A stretch of DNA of 64,000 nt from Acidiphilium multivorum AIU301. GTDB lineage: Bacteria > Pseudomonadota > Alphaproteobacteria > Acetobacterales > Acetobacteraceae. Positions 1 through 11,037 of the stretch are shown in pieces. The position numbers and the translations under genes are program-made. Every line of letters starts with the position of its first letter. Within the stretch, counting starts at the first letter, position 1. The stretch is taken from the NCBI RefSeq assembly GCF_000202835.1, contig NC_015186.1, positions 3,505,501-3,569,500 on the forward strand, written 5' to 3'. Below the pieces are notes generated by a model. The model had not been told where the DNA came from. It made no database searches and saw only the letters and a program-made list of their open reading frames with translations.

Positions 1-1
1 C

Positions 2-85
2 CGGCCCGAACGGGTCGATGGTGTGGCGGATGCCGGCACGCGCGCCCGCGCCGCGGCGATCCGCGCCCTGTTCGGCGCCCATTGA
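2..85 (+). CDS. 3' end of an unidentified gene
   Basis: An open frame enters from the left edge and stops at TGA 83-85, giving 27 residues ending in ALFGAH. The piece is alanine/arginine-rich and too short to name. Its stop lies about 30 nt before the RNase P RNA, so the rnpB promoter probably overlaps this coding region. It could be a chance frame in GC-rich DNA, but its open reading to the edge and clean stop before rnpB favour a real gene end. Confidence 0.4.
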   Translation, partial: RPERVDGVADAGTRARAAAIRALFGAH

Positions 86-114
86 CCGGGCGCTGGCGAT
101 CGCCCAAGAAGCGC

Positions 115-510
115 GGGCCAGACGGTTGGACGGCCGCCGTGCCGCTCGCGGCGCGGAGGAAAGTCCGGGCTCCATGGAATGACGGTGCCGGCTAACGGCC
201 GGCGGGGGCGACCCCAGGGAAAGTGCCACAGAAAACATACCGCCGGTACGCCTCGGCCTGCCGGCAAGGGTGAAAAGGTGCGGTAAGAGCGCACCGCGCC
301 GCCGGCAACGGGGGCGGCAGGGAAAACCCCACCGGGAGCAAGACCGAATAGGGGCGACCGGCGGCATGAGCGATCATGGCCGCGGAGGGATTCCGCCTCG
401 TCGCCCGGGTTGGTCGCGCGAGGCACGCAGCGATGCGTGTCCCAGATGAATGGCCGTCCAGCATCCGCGAGGGTGTGGACAGAACCCGGCTTACAGACCG
501 TCTGGCATTT
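115..510 (+). ncRNA. rnpB: RNase P RNA (class A)
   Basis: This is the catalytic RNA of RNase P, which removes the 5' leader of tRNA precursors. The first and last 9 nt pair perfectly as helix P1 (117-125 with 498-506). The conserved 5' core GAGGAAAGTCCGGGCTCC lies at 156-173, the internal core ACAGAAAACATACCGCC is near 229-245, and the 3' core ending in CCCGGCTTACAGACCG lies around 485-500. A run of five T follows P1 at 508-512 and may serve termination. The length of about 395 nt fits alphaproteobacterial class A. Exact ends are set from P1, with a few nt of uncertainty. Confidence 0.95.
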
Positions 511-580
511 TTGCCCCCGCGCGCCGCCCGGCCATGCCCGCGCGCGATTAGGCAATCGGGGCCGGCTCTGCTATGAGTGA

Positions 581-3055
<2,475 letters not shown>

Positions 3056-3282
3056 CCGCGGCTGGAGCGGTCCGGTCCGCTGCCGGGAGTGCTGATGGTA
3101 TCCGGAATGCATTCCGTGACATGCATTGGCGCATTTGCGCTAGTGGCTGCTTGGCGGAATGGAATTTCGGGCGGGCGAAGCCCGTTCGACGGTGCTGTCG
3201 GCCAGCATGTCGTGGATGATCAAGATGTGATTGCCCGGGGACTGTCTGATCGGAAAGGACTGACGTTATAATTCAGCCCATC
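3056..3282. other. intergenic region after gyrB
   Basis: This 227-bp stretch has no convincing gene. A CGGGC/GCCCG hairpin sits near 3169-3185 without a T tract. The right end holds a perfect TATAAT (described separately). A 60-codon frame at 3089-3271 has no recognisable features and is not called. Confidence 0.5.
3267..3272 (+). promoter_or_regulatory. -10 element before the small membrane gene
   Basis: TATAAT matches the sigma-70 -10 consensus exactly. The -35 position at about 3244-3249 is poor. Transcription would start near 3279, only a few bases before ATG 3283, so the message would be nearly leaderless, which fits the absence of a usable ribosome-binding site. Confidence 0.4.
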
Positions 3283-3432
3283 ATGCAGCGTCTGTCGCGG
3301 GGACAGTTATTCGGGATCGCCATCGTGCTCGTGATTTCCACGAGTTTTATCGCGGCTGTCGTGTATGGCGCCGTGTTCGGTGATACACAGGCCGCGAAAC
3401 ATTATTCCGCAGTGGCGCCCGGCGAACAATAG
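3283..3432 (+). CDS. 49-residue single-span membrane protein
   Basis: This small protein is not recognised. It starts MQRLSRGQLFG, has one strongly hydrophobic segment at about residues 11-31, and ends in a short polar tail to a TAG stop. The short basic N-terminus before the span suggests an N-in orientation. A consensus -10 box ends 10 nt before the ATG, and no Shine-Dalgarno sequence is within range, so translation may be leaderless. Similar short membrane peptides are common between housekeeping genes in this family of bacteria. Function is unknown, and a chance frame cannot be excluded. Confidence 0.5.
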   Translation: MQRLSRGQLFGIAIVLVISTSFIAAVVYGAVFGDTQAAKHYSAVAPGEQ

Positions 3433-3580
3433 GCCAGGGCACCGGGTCGCGGCCGCGCCTTCAGTTCGGCAATCGTTCTGCCGGCATGACGGGACATCCA
3501 GGCCACAACGCACGGCATTCGAACCGGTCGGAAGATGCCTCGACATCCGCCTTTGTGCCGGCAGGGGCGATTGTAGCCTC

Positions 3581-4480
3581 TCAACGATGGATGGCCGGAT
3601 CACCTGATTCGGGGAAAGTCATCGCCAGGAACAGTTTCAGGCTCGGATTCATGTTGGCCGCACACCAGGCAAGGACGTGATCAATCGTCGGCGCCTCCTC
3701 CAATTCACAGAACTGCACGCCCGAAGGGGCCAGTCTGCTCACCGAAACCGGCACGAGGCCGGCGCCGATCCCTTCGGCCGCGAGGCTGACGATTGTCGTC
3801 TGCAACTGGGTCTCTACCCGGATCGTCGGTCTGAATCCCCCCGCGTGGCAATACTCTTCAATCACGTTGCGCAAGGCGGGCGCGGTTTCGGCGGGCGTGA
3901 GGATCAGCGGCAGGTTTACCAGATCGTCGCGGCAGATCAGGCTCCGCGCCGCCAGTTCATGCCCGGCCTGAAGGACGACGCAAAGCCGCTCCCGATAAAC
4001 CGGCCGGACTTCGAGCCCGCGCACCGGCGGCGGCGGAAACATGACGCCGAGGTCGAGTTGCCCCGCCATCAGATCGCTGACCAATATGTTCGGCATCACC
4101 TCCCGCAAACGTAATTCCACGCCCGGCAGGTCGGTCATGACCCGGCGGGCCAGTTTCGGAACGATGGTTTGGGCGGCATGCATCATGAAGCCGAGGGAGA
4201 GTTCGCCTATTTCGCCGGAAGCCGCGCGGCGTGCGTTGCGACACGCCCGATCGAAGAGGGTCACGATCTCGCGCGCCTCGGCAACAAAACGAAGGCCCGC
4301 TTGCGTCAGGCGCACATGGCGGGAATGCCGATCGACGAGCCGCACCCCAAGATCCTTCTCAAGGGCCATGATCTGCCTGCTGAGCGGCGGTTGGGTAAGG
4401 TTCAACCGCTCCGCTGCGCGCCCGAAATGGAGCGTCTCGGCGAGTGCGATGAAGTAACGCAGCTGGCGGATATCGGGCAT
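3581..4480 (-). CDS. LysR-family transcriptional regulator
   Basis: This 299-residue protein has the LysR layout. An N-terminal winged helix-turn-helix spans about residues 1-60 (RQLRYFIALAETLHFGRAAE, LNLTQPPLSRQI), a linker helix follows, and the C-terminal co-inducer domain starts near residue 90. It is transcribed divergently from the AEC permease gene with 64 bp between the starts. By the usual LysR arrangement it therefore probably controls that permease and itself. The inducer is unknown; a carboxylate such as malonate would fit the permease family, but that is inference. Confidence 0.9.
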   Translation of the reverse strand: MPDIRQLRYFIALAETLHFGRAAERLNLTQPPLSRQIMALEKDLGVRLVDRHSRHVRLTQAGLRFVAEAREIVTLFDRACRNARRAASGEIGELSLGFMMHAAQTIVPKLARRVMTDLPGVELRLREVMPNILVSDLMAGQLDLGVMFPPPPVRGLEVRPVYRERLCVVLQAGHELAARSLICRDDLVNLPLILTPAETAPALRNVIEEYCHAGGFRPTIRVETQLQTTIVSLAAEGIGAGLVPVSVSRLAPSGVQFCELEEAPTIDHVLAWCAANMNPSLKLFLAMTFPESGDPAIHR

Positions 4481-4481
4481 G

Positions 4482-4534
4482 ATACCGAATAAGCATCAAT
4501 CGGGACGTTAATCGGTATTAGACAGTATCAATCG
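4482..4534. promoter_or_regulatory. divergent promoter/LysR operator region
   Basis: Two repeat types lie between the divergent genes. The inverted pair ATACCGAATA (4482-4491) and TAATCGGTAT (4509-4518) matches at 9 of 10 positions. The direct repeat ATCAATCG occurs at 4495-4502 and 4527-4534, exactly 32 bp apart, or about three helical turns. LysR regulators typically bind such paired sites across a divergent promoter. Binding is inferred. Confidence 0.5.
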
Positions 4535-4544
4535 ATGAGTCTAC

Positions 4545-5486
4545 ATGCCCGCCATGCTGTCGACCCTCATCATCGTCATCCCCGTCTTTGCCTTGATCTT
4601 CGTCGGCTGGCTGGCGCGGCGCCTCGCCGTGCTTGGTTCGAATGCGACGACCGAACTCAACCGCTTCGTCGTGTATCTCGCATTGCCGGCGCTACTGTTC
4701 GATATCGTCGCGCATGCCCGTTTGTCGGAGATCTGGCAGCCGGGCTTTATCGCCGTGTTCGCACTCGGATGCCTTGCCGTCTTCGCGTTGACGATCCTGG
4801 TGAGCCTGAAGCGGCCATTGCATCTGGCCGATGCGGTGATCGACGGACTCAATGCGGGCTATGCGAATGTCGGCTTCATCGGGTTTCCGCTGGTGGCGGT
4901 CGCCATCGGCCGCAATGCGCTCGGGCCGACCCTGGTCGCGACGATGATCACCGTCTGCGTCCTGTTCGGAGCCGCGATCGTGCTGATCGAAATCGGCCTG
5001 CAAACGGAGCAGCGCCCGGCCCGCATGGTCCTGAAAGTCGTGCGGTCGCTCGGGCGGAATCCTCTTCTGGTCGCACCAATGGCAGGTGCCGTCGTGCCGA
5101 TCGCCGGGCTTGCGATTCCATCCGCCGCCGAGACGTTCCTGAAACTGCTGGGTGGCGCGGCGTCACCGTGCGCTTTGGTGGCGCTTGGCCTTTTCCTTGC
5201 GGAGCAGCGGGATACGAAGCCAGATGCGGCGCCCGCCTGCCTGCTCGTCGGATTCAAGCTTGTCCTCCAGCCGGCGCTGACCTGGGTATTGGCCAGTTTC
5301 GTATTCGAACTGCCGGCCGCTCTCTCGCATACGGCAGTCCTTCTGGCGGCATTGCCGACCGGCACCGGGCCTTTCATGCTGGCCGAGTACTATCGGCGGG
5401 AGGCGGGAATGACATCGAAGGTCATTCTCGCTTCCACGGTGCTCTCGCTGCTCAGCGTCTCGGGCTACCTCTACGTCACGCATTGA
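4545..5486 (+). CDS. AEC-family permease
   Basis: This 313-residue integral membrane protein belongs to the auxin-efflux-carrier (AEC) family. It has about ten hydrophobic segments, a family-typical start (IIVIPVFALIFVGWLARRL) and the conserved LNRFVVYLALPALLF. The mid-protein motif GLNAGYANVGFIGFPL matches the family's characteristic GYMNxxFxGxPL-like stretch. Bacterial members move small carboxylates, and MdcF imports malonate. The substrate here is not evident. ATG 4554 is an alternative start. The gene is divergent from the LysR regulator and is probably its target. Confidence 0.85.
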   Translation: MPAMLSTLIIVIPVFALIFVGWLARRLAVLGSNATTELNRFVVYLALPALLFDIVAHARLSEIWQPGFIAVFALGCLAVFALTILVSLKRPLHLADAVIDGLNAGYANVGFIGFPLVAVAIGRNALGPTLVATMITVCVLFGAAIVLIEIGLQTEQRPARMVLKVVRSLGRNPLLVAPMAGAVVPIAGLAIPSAAETFLKLLGGAASPCALVALGLFLAEQRDTKPDAAPACLLVGFKLVLQPALTWVLASFVFELPAALSHTAVLLAALPTGTGPFMLAEYYRREAGMTSKVILASTVLSLLSVSGYLYVTH

Positions 5487-5576
5487 GGCGGCAGGCCGCC
5501 CGTGCCGCCAGACCGTGAACGGTCCGGGCGACGGCGGACATCAACGGCAGATTTCATGACCGGCGGTGCCAGGCCT

Positions 5577-5608
5577 TTCGGCGGGTACCAATCCCCGCCG
5601 CCGCCGAA
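5577..5608. terminator. GC-rich hairpin after the permease gene
   Basis: TTCGGCGG (5577-5584) pairs perfectly with CCGCCGAA (5601-5608), with more GC pairing inside. A smaller GGCGG/CCGCC hairpin directly follows the permease stop at about 5487-5500. Neither has a T tract, so termination is only suggested. Confidence 0.35.
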
Positions 5609-5698
5609 CCAGGGACCGGAAAAGGCAGCATACCTGCCTATACTACGCATTAATATTTTTCGATCAGAATAACCCCGATATCGGGAAGTTTGTGATGC

Positions 5699-8600
5699 AT
5701 GCGTACTAACAAGGCCGCCTGGTCGAGGGGCGCGGTTGGCTTTCTCTGGATTGCTGTCGCACTCGTCGTTCTGATCTGTGGCGCATTCGAGCGGTTCGAA
5801 TTCGAGGATGTTGCGAACGGCATCCGGGCGCAGGCAAAGACGGTCGCGACGGAATATGCAGGCACGATCGCGCGGCGCCTGTTCAACCAGTTTACCGAAC
5901 TGGAATTCATCGCGATCAGCCTTCTTGCCCCGCAGCCGGACGGGACGATATCTCCATCGCCGCGAACGATGCACGCTCTTTTCCGCTTCATGGCACTGCA
6001 TCCGAGCCTTTATGCGTTCAACGTGCAGTCGCCGGACGGTAACCGCATCATCTGGTCGACGATCAGGCAACCGAAGCGACCGATCACGATGGCATCGGGG
6101 TTCACACCCCTGCCAGCCCATGCCGGATATCTGCTGGGGCGGCCGCGCTTTGCCTCCCGTGTGCATAGTTACGCCATAACGATGCGGTATCGCGCATCGG
6201 GTCCAGACGGGCGAACGCGGTATTTCGTTGGCACACCCTACAGGCTCGATCGGCTTTTCGCCTTTCCGAACCGCTTGCGCACACCGCTTGCGCTCTCCGT
6301 GATCGATTTGAGAAACCACAGGGAGCTTGCCACCTGGCGATCCGGCCGGCTCGATTTCAGCGAATTTAACAAGCGGGACACGGGCGTTGCCGGGAAGGCA
6401 GGCGGCAGACCTCTCGTCCGCGGTCGAGCCGGCATCGTGCCGGTGCCGGGCCTGCCGCTGGAAATTGCCGCGGGCTGGCCCCGAAATGTCGTCTTCGACG
6501 ATTGGGTCCGGACAGGTCGTCTCCGCTGGGCCGTCGAGGCGCTCTTTGTCGGGGTTATGGCGCTTCTGGTGCTGCTTGTCGATCGAGGCCGCCGCCGCGA
6601 GCAGCGGGCCGCCGAGGCAATCGAGCGGGTCCGAACGACGGACGAGGCCACGGGTCTGAGCACGCGCGCGATGTTCGAGGAACGGATCCCCGGGCTCTGC
6701 GATGCCCTCGGCTCCGGCCGCCAACTGGCTGTCATCGTGATTGATATCGAGGGCTTCACGGAAATCAATGCCAGGCACGGCCGGAAGGCGGGCGACAGGA
6801 TTCTGCGCGCCCTTGCCGAACGCCTCAGGGCGCTGCCGGATGCTCGGCTTCTGGCCCGTGTCGGCGCGGATTCCTTCGCATTCGTTCATGTCGGCATCCT
6901 GGAGCGCGAGATACATGCGCGGATCGATGCGGCGCTGGCGGTTGTCGAAACGCCGTTCGACATATCGGCAGGGGTTGCGGAGACCCTGAAACTCTCTCTC
7001 GGAAGCGCCCTTTACCCGGCCGATACGGGATCGGCGGCGGCGTTGCTCGGCCGGGCCGAGGTGTCCATTTTCGGCCAAATTCAACGCCAATACGGTATCA
7101 GGCGCCGGGATCTCGACCCCTATTCGCCGGAATACCATGCCATGCTCGGATGGGGATGGCGCTTTCTCAATCATCTGATCCCCGATTTGGCCGCCGGAGT
7201 ATTCGACGATTTCGCGGCGGACGCGCGGAATGTCCCCATCATCCAGTCGCTCGGCACAGAACGTGCCAGAAGGCTCGAAAATGGACTCCGGCGCCATGTC
7301 GCAATGTTGCTCGATCCGGAATTGACGCGCGAGCGCCATCGGGACGAGGCGTTGCGGGTCGGCCGCATGCATGTCGCGCTGGGGATCGATATCAGTGCGC
7401 TGACGAGTGCGACCAGCGGCCTCTACCAGCGCATTGCGGTACTGAGCCAGCAGATTCCGGGGCGCGTCAGCCAGCGCCAGATATATCTGGATATCATCCT
7501 GCAACGTTGCGAATTCGACATGGAGACCCAGCAGGATGCCGCGGCGCGGTTGCGCCATGAAATTCACAGGACACTCGGCGCACTGGCCTTGGAAACGCGC
7601 GGGCAGACGCGCGGCGTCGATGTCTGCGACTCGATCATCGGCGCGATGGAAACCTGGCCCTTCGTCGCCTTCAGCGCCATATACACCGAAGGTGTCGACG
7701 GCCTGCTCGTTATCGAAGCGGAAAGCGCGGCTCATCGTGCAACCATGAAACGGCAACCGCGGCTGCGTCTGGACGGGCGCAGCCTCAAGGAACTCGATGG
7801 GCATCCCATTGCCGAGGCCTGGCTTTCGGGAGAGCCGGTCCATGGCGCGGCGGAGGAGTTCCTTGGCGCTCGTGACACTGACGCAAATGACAGGCCCCTC
7901 GCCGAGGCGGGAATTCAAAGCGCCGCGGCGCTGCCGATCACGGAGACCGGCGGTCGCGTGCGTGCCATTCTGGTTCTTTACGGCCGGATAGCCAATCAGT
8001 TCTCTGCGCCGGTATTGCGCGACTCCCTGGAGGCGCTCGGCCTGATCGCCGCACGCGGCATTGAGCAGGCGCGCGATGAGTCGCTGGCGCTCCTCCCTGC
8101 CGCCGACCGCCAGAGGTGGCGGAGCCGTCTGTTCGACGGGGGCTTGCAGATGTTCATGCAGCCGATCGTCGACCTGCGAACGGGGCGGGTGGTCAAGGTC
8201 GAGGCCTTGGCACGGCTGGAACTTCCGGGAGGGCAGTTGATCAGCCCGGGCCAGTTCCTGCCGATCCTGAGCCAGCAGGATCTCGACAGGCTTTTCATCG
8301 AGGGCATGCATATGGCGATGAAGGCGGTTCGAGAGTATCGCAGCCTCGGCATCGTGGTCGATCTTTCGGTGAACCTGCCGCCGACGTCTCTCCGCAATCC
8401 CGATTGTTCGGGATGGATCCGGGCGGCGCTTGAGACGCACGATTTCGATCCGAAAGATCTGACGCTCGAACTGCTGGAAGACCAGGAAATCGGCGGTGGC
8501 GATGCGGGCCTCCGGGCGATCGAAGCCCTCCATCGTGCCGGAGTGCAATTGGCGCTGGATGATCTGGGAGCGGGTTACGGCAGTTTGATGCGGCTTCGGA

Positions 8601-8908
8601 ACCTTCCTTTTGACATGGTGAAGATCGATCAGGGCCTGGTCCGGGGCATATCCGAGAATGACCATCGTTCCATGAAACTGGTCGAGGCGCTGGTGGAACT
8701 TGCGCGGCGGCTGGATATTCCGGTGACGGTCGAAGGGTTGGAAACGTCCGCACTCATCGACATGGCTCGTCGCTTTGGCGCCGAGTTCGGCCAGGGGTAC
8801 GGCATCGCTCGTCCGATGCGGGCGGAGGAAATACCGGGATGGATCGCAGGGTTTCGTCTGCCTGCCGAAAGCAGGCCGGCAGCGCCGTCATATGTCGCAT
8901 TGTATTGA
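5699..8908 (+). CDS. membrane EAL phosphodiesterase with degenerate GGDEF, globin-like and GAF-like segments
   Basis: This 1069-residue protein is predicted to break down cyclic di-GMP. A membrane span lies near residues 12-32, a periplasmic sensor region follows, and a second span lies near 278-297. A GGDEF-like domain comes next, but its signature is VGADS (388-392), so cyclase activity is probably lost. Residues about 470-600 look like a sensor globin: the motif RVGRMHVALGI places a candidate haem-ligand His at 558, as in globin-coupled sensors. A GAF-like region covers about 640-790. The C-terminal EAL domain (about 812-1055) keeps EAL at 835-837, DDLGAGYGSL at 954-963, VKIDQ and the VEGLET glutamate, so it should be active. 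No neighbouring gene suggests a specific pathway. The globin and GAF calls are by eye. Confidence 0.85.
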   Translation: MRTNKAAWSRGAVGFLWIAVALVVLICGAFERFEFEDVANGIRAQAKTVATEYAGTIARRLFNQFTELEFIAISLLAPQPDGTISPSPRTMHALFRFMALHPSLYAFNVQSPDGNRIIWSTIRQPKRPITMASGFTPLPAHAGYLLGRPRFASRVHSYAITMRYRASGPDGRTRYFVGTPYRLDRLFAFPNRLRTPLALSVIDLRNHRELATWRSGRLDFSEFNKRDTGVAGKAGGRPLVRGRAGIVPVPGLPLEIAAGWPRNVVFDDWVRTGRLRWAVEALFVGVMALLVLLVDRGRRREQRAAEAIERVRTTDEATGLSTRAMFEERIPGLCDALGSGRQLAVIVIDIEGFTEINARHGRKAGDRILRALAERLRALPDARLLARVGADSFAFVHVGILEREIHARIDAALAVVETPFDISAGVAETLKLSLGSALYPADTGSAAALLGRAEVSIFGQIQRQYGIRRRDLDPYSPEYHAMLGWGWRFLNHLIPDLAAGVFDDFAADARNVPIIQSLGTERARRLENGLRRHVAMLLDPELTRERHRDEALRVGRMHVALGIDISALTSATSGLYQRIAVLSQQIPGRVSQRQIYLDIILQRCEFDMETQQDAAARLRHEIHRTLGALALETRGQTRGVDVCDSIIGAMETWPFVAFSAIYTEGVDGLLVIEAESAAHRATMKRQPRLRLDGRSLKELDGHPIAEAWLSGEPVHGAAEEFLGARDTDANDRPLAEAGIQSAAALPITETGGRVRAILVLYGRIANQFSAPVLRDSLEALGLIAARGIEQARDESLALLPAADRQRWRSRLFDGGLQMFMQPIVDLRTGRVVKVEALARLELPGGQLISPGQFLPILSQQDLDRLFIEGMHMAMKAVREYRSLGIVVDLSVNLPPTSLRNPDCSGWIRAALETHDFDPKDLTLELLEDQEIGGGDAGLRAIEALHRAGVQLALDDLGAGYGSLMRLRNLPFDMVKIDQGLVRGISENDHRSMKLVEALVELARRLDIPVTVEGLETSALIDMARRFGAEFGQGYGIARPMRAEEIPGWIAGFRLPAESRPAAPSYVALY

Positions 8909-9086
8909 GGCCTTGATTTCGCGGGCCAGGGCGGAACGGCGGTGAGGCGCCCCCGCGGCGCACAAGCCGGCCCCTTGATGGACCAATGTCTCTGCCGGTC
9001 ACGTCATTGCGACGATTGCCAATCCTTCATGTCATTGTGAGCCGATTGCGCTTGCCGAAAGGCGTCTGCCGCGCCACCTTAGCGCT

Positions 9087-9359
9087 ATGACGCAGCACCA
9101 TGCTCCGACCATCGATATGACGATTTCCGGCGAATTTCGCGATCCGCCAGGGCGGTATCCATCGCTGGCGGTCATTGCGCTGCGCGTTGCGGCGTTCGGC
9201 CTGATGCTGGGATTTGCCGCCATTGTGTTCTGGCTGGCCGTGTTCACCTTGCCGCTGCTGTTTGTGTTCGGGGTGGCCGCCTACCTCTATCTGCGCTTCC
9301 AGATGGCGCGCGGAAAATTTTCCGGCGGGCCGAGCGTCCTGCGCGTCTTCCGCTTTTAA
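9087..9359 (+). CDS. 90-residue two-span membrane protein, unknown function
   Basis: I do not recognise this gene. The N-terminal 25 residues are polar, then two adjacent hydrophobic segments (about 27-49 and 52-70) form a likely hairpin in the membrane. The C-terminus is short and basic (LRFQMARGKFSGG). Codon use matches its neighbours. The start is preceded by a poor ribosome-binding site. The 178 bp upstream hold no other gene. Confidence 0.6.
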   Translation: MTQHHAPTIDMTISGEFRDPPGRYPSLAVIALRVAAFGLMLGFAAIVFWLAVFTLPLLFVFGVAAYLYLRFQMARGKFSGGPSVLRVFRF

Positions 9360-9378
9360 TCCGCTACCGTGAACTGAG

Positions 9379-9399
9379 GGGGCCGGTCGCGCCGGCCCC
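9379..9399. terminator. hairpin shared by convergent genes
   Basis: GGGGCCGG (9379-9386) pairs perfectly with CCGGCCCC (9392-9399) around a 5-nt loop. It lies between the convergent ends of the small membrane gene (stop 9359) and the GFA gene (stop 9411). No T run follows on either strand, so it would be a GC-only or Rho-assisted terminator. Confidence 0.45.
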
Positions 9400-9410
9400 A
9401 CGGCAATCGG

Positions 9411-9836
9411 TCACTCGGCGATGATGTTGCCGGAGCCGCCGAATTCCGCCGGAAAATCGGCAAATTTCGGCAGGCCGTCGCGAATGGGCAGCACGGTCTC
9501 GCTGTAGTTCACATGCAGCGCGGGTTTGTGCTCGAGCGTCGGAATCGTTGCCGAAAACACATCGACCAGGCCGAGAGGCGGATGGTCCGCCATGATGTGG
9601 CCGCCGCACAGCTTGCAGAACTTGCGCTCGCTCATCGGGGTCTTGGCGAAGGTGGCGATGTTCTCCTCGCCCTTCGTGACCGTCACGGCTTCAGGCTTCC
9701 AGAGGCTGAACGCGTTGACCGGCCCGCCGGACCAGGAGCGGCAGGAGCGGCAATGGCAGATGCCCATGCCTTCCGGCTCCCCGCTGACCTCGATTTCGAC
9801 GGCACCGCAGAAACAGGCCCCCTTATGGATCGTCAT
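9411..9836 (-). CDS. GFA-family zinc protein
   Basis: This 141-residue protein belongs to the family named for Gfa, the glutathione-dependent formaldehyde-activating enzyme (DUF636). It carries the family's cysteine pattern: CFCG near residues 8-11, CHCRSC near 32-37, and CKLCGGH near 79-85, which together bind zinc. Most members have no proven substrate, so a formaldehyde role should not be assumed. The start at 9836 is supported by GAGGAGA about 8 nt upstream. A longer in-frame extension exists but lacks family similarity. Confidence 0.85.
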   Translation of the reverse strand: MTIHKGACFCGAVEIEVSGEPEGMGICHCRSCRSWSGGPVNAFSLWKPEAVTVTKGEENIATFAKTPMSERKFCKLCGGHIMADHPPLGLVDVFSATIPTLEHKPALHVNYSETVLPIRDGLPKFADFPAEFGGSGNIIAE

Positions 9837-9981
9837 ATTCGGATGTCTCCTCAAATTGCGGCCCGATGGTGCCGCACGGTGCGCTGATCGGCAAGAGTGC
9901 TGACAGGATCGTCCGGGCATGCATGATGGGCCGCGCCGGAGAGTCACCTCCGGCAGCAAGGAACGCGTAGGGGAGGATGAC

Positions 9982-11037
9982 ATGACGGAACCGCGCTGGC
10001 GCCATCGGCCGGAGGGATCGAACTGGGGCGATTTCGGACCCGACGATCAACGGGGGCGTCTCAACCTGATCACCCGGGAAAAGGTTCTCCAGGGAATGGC
10101 CGAGGTCCGGGAGGGGCTCGTGTTCTGCCTCAGCCTGCCGCTCGATTTTCCGGGCGGCAACCTGCTGAACGAACGGCGTCATCCGCCGGTCCTGCGCCCG
10201 ACGCTGCGGGGCGACCGACCCAATTTCAACTGCACGCTCACAGGCGCCGAAAGCGCGCGCACCGACGTGTTCAACGACGATCTCGCGATTCTCCATCTGC
10301 AATACTCGACCCAGTGGGATGCGCTCAGCCATGTCGGCGGCCTGTTCGACGCCGATGGCGACGGCGTGGCCGAGAAGGTCTTCTACAACGGCTTCCGCGC
10401 CGGCGAAGACATCGTCGGCCCGACCGAAACCCGGGATGCGGGCGTGCAGTCGGACATGGCGTTGCACAGCACGTCCCACGCTGGCGCCCTGGGCATCGAG
10501 CGGATGGCGGCGCACGGGGTGCAGGGCAGGGGCGTGATGATCGACCTGCGCGCCCATTACGGCGATGCCCGCGTTCTGGTCGGGTATGACGCGTTGATGC
10601 GGGTGATCGACGCCGACCGGATCGCGATCGAGACCGGCGACATGGTGTGCCTCCATACCGGCTTTGCCCAGCGCGTGCTCGAGATGGACCGCTCGCCCGA
10701 CCGGGCCGTGCTGCACGAAAGCTGCGCCGTGCTCGATGGCCGCGACGAACGGCTCCTGCGATGGATCAGCGACAGCGGCCTCGCGGTCCTGATCGCCGAC
10801 AATTACGCGGTCGAGGCCTTCCCGGCCTCGGAAGCCCGGCATGAATGTTGCTCGATCCTGCCGCTGCACGAGCACTGCCTGTTCAAGAACGGCATCCATC
10901 TCGGCGAGTTGTGGCACCTGACGCCGCTGGCCACCTGGCTGCGCGAGCATGGCCGGACGCGCTTTCTGCTGACGGCGCCGCCGCTGCGGCTGCCAGGCGC
11001 CGTCGGTTCGCCGGTCACTCCGATCGCGACCGTCTGA
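9982..11037 (+). CDS. cyclase-family metal-dependent hydrolase
   Basis: This 351-residue protein belongs to the cyclase/kynurenine-formamidase-like family. The metal-binding region typical of this family appears as STQWDALSHVGG near residue 110, a variant of the HxGTHxDxPxH motif, and is followed by SHAGALGIERMAAHG and GVMIDL. Family members hydrolyse amides or lactones or cyclise polyketides, and the substrate here is unknown. The start at 9982 has GGGAGGA 5-10 nt upstream. A start at 9919 would add 21 unconserved residues. Its last 23 bp overlap the convergent XRE gene. Confidence 0.85.
   Translation: MTEPRWRHRPEGSNWGDFGPDDQRGRLNLITREKVLQGMAEVREGLVFCLSLPLDFPGGNLLNERRHPPVLRPTLRGDRPNFNCTLTGAESARTDVFNDDLAILHLQYSTQWDALSHVGGLFDADGDGVAEKVFYNGFRAGEDIVGPTETRDAGVQSDMALHSTSHAGALGIERMAAHGVQGRGVMIDLRAHYGDARVLVGYDALMRVIDADRIAIETGDMVCLHTGFAQRVLEMDRSPDRAVLHESCAVLDGRDERLLRWISDSGLAVLIADNYAVEAFPASEARHECCSILPLHEHCLFKNGIHLGELWHLTPLATWLREHGRTRFLLTAPPLRLPGAVGSPVTPIATV

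Noticed and set aside
3307-3603. 98-residue minus-strand frame after gyrB
   Set aside because: It overlaps the small membrane ORF and the LysR 3' end, shows no conserved features and has shadow-type composition.
5471-8665. 1064-residue minus-strand frame opposite the EAL gene
   Set aside because: It is fully antisense to a gene with clear EAL motifs and has no membrane, domain or start-site signals of its own.
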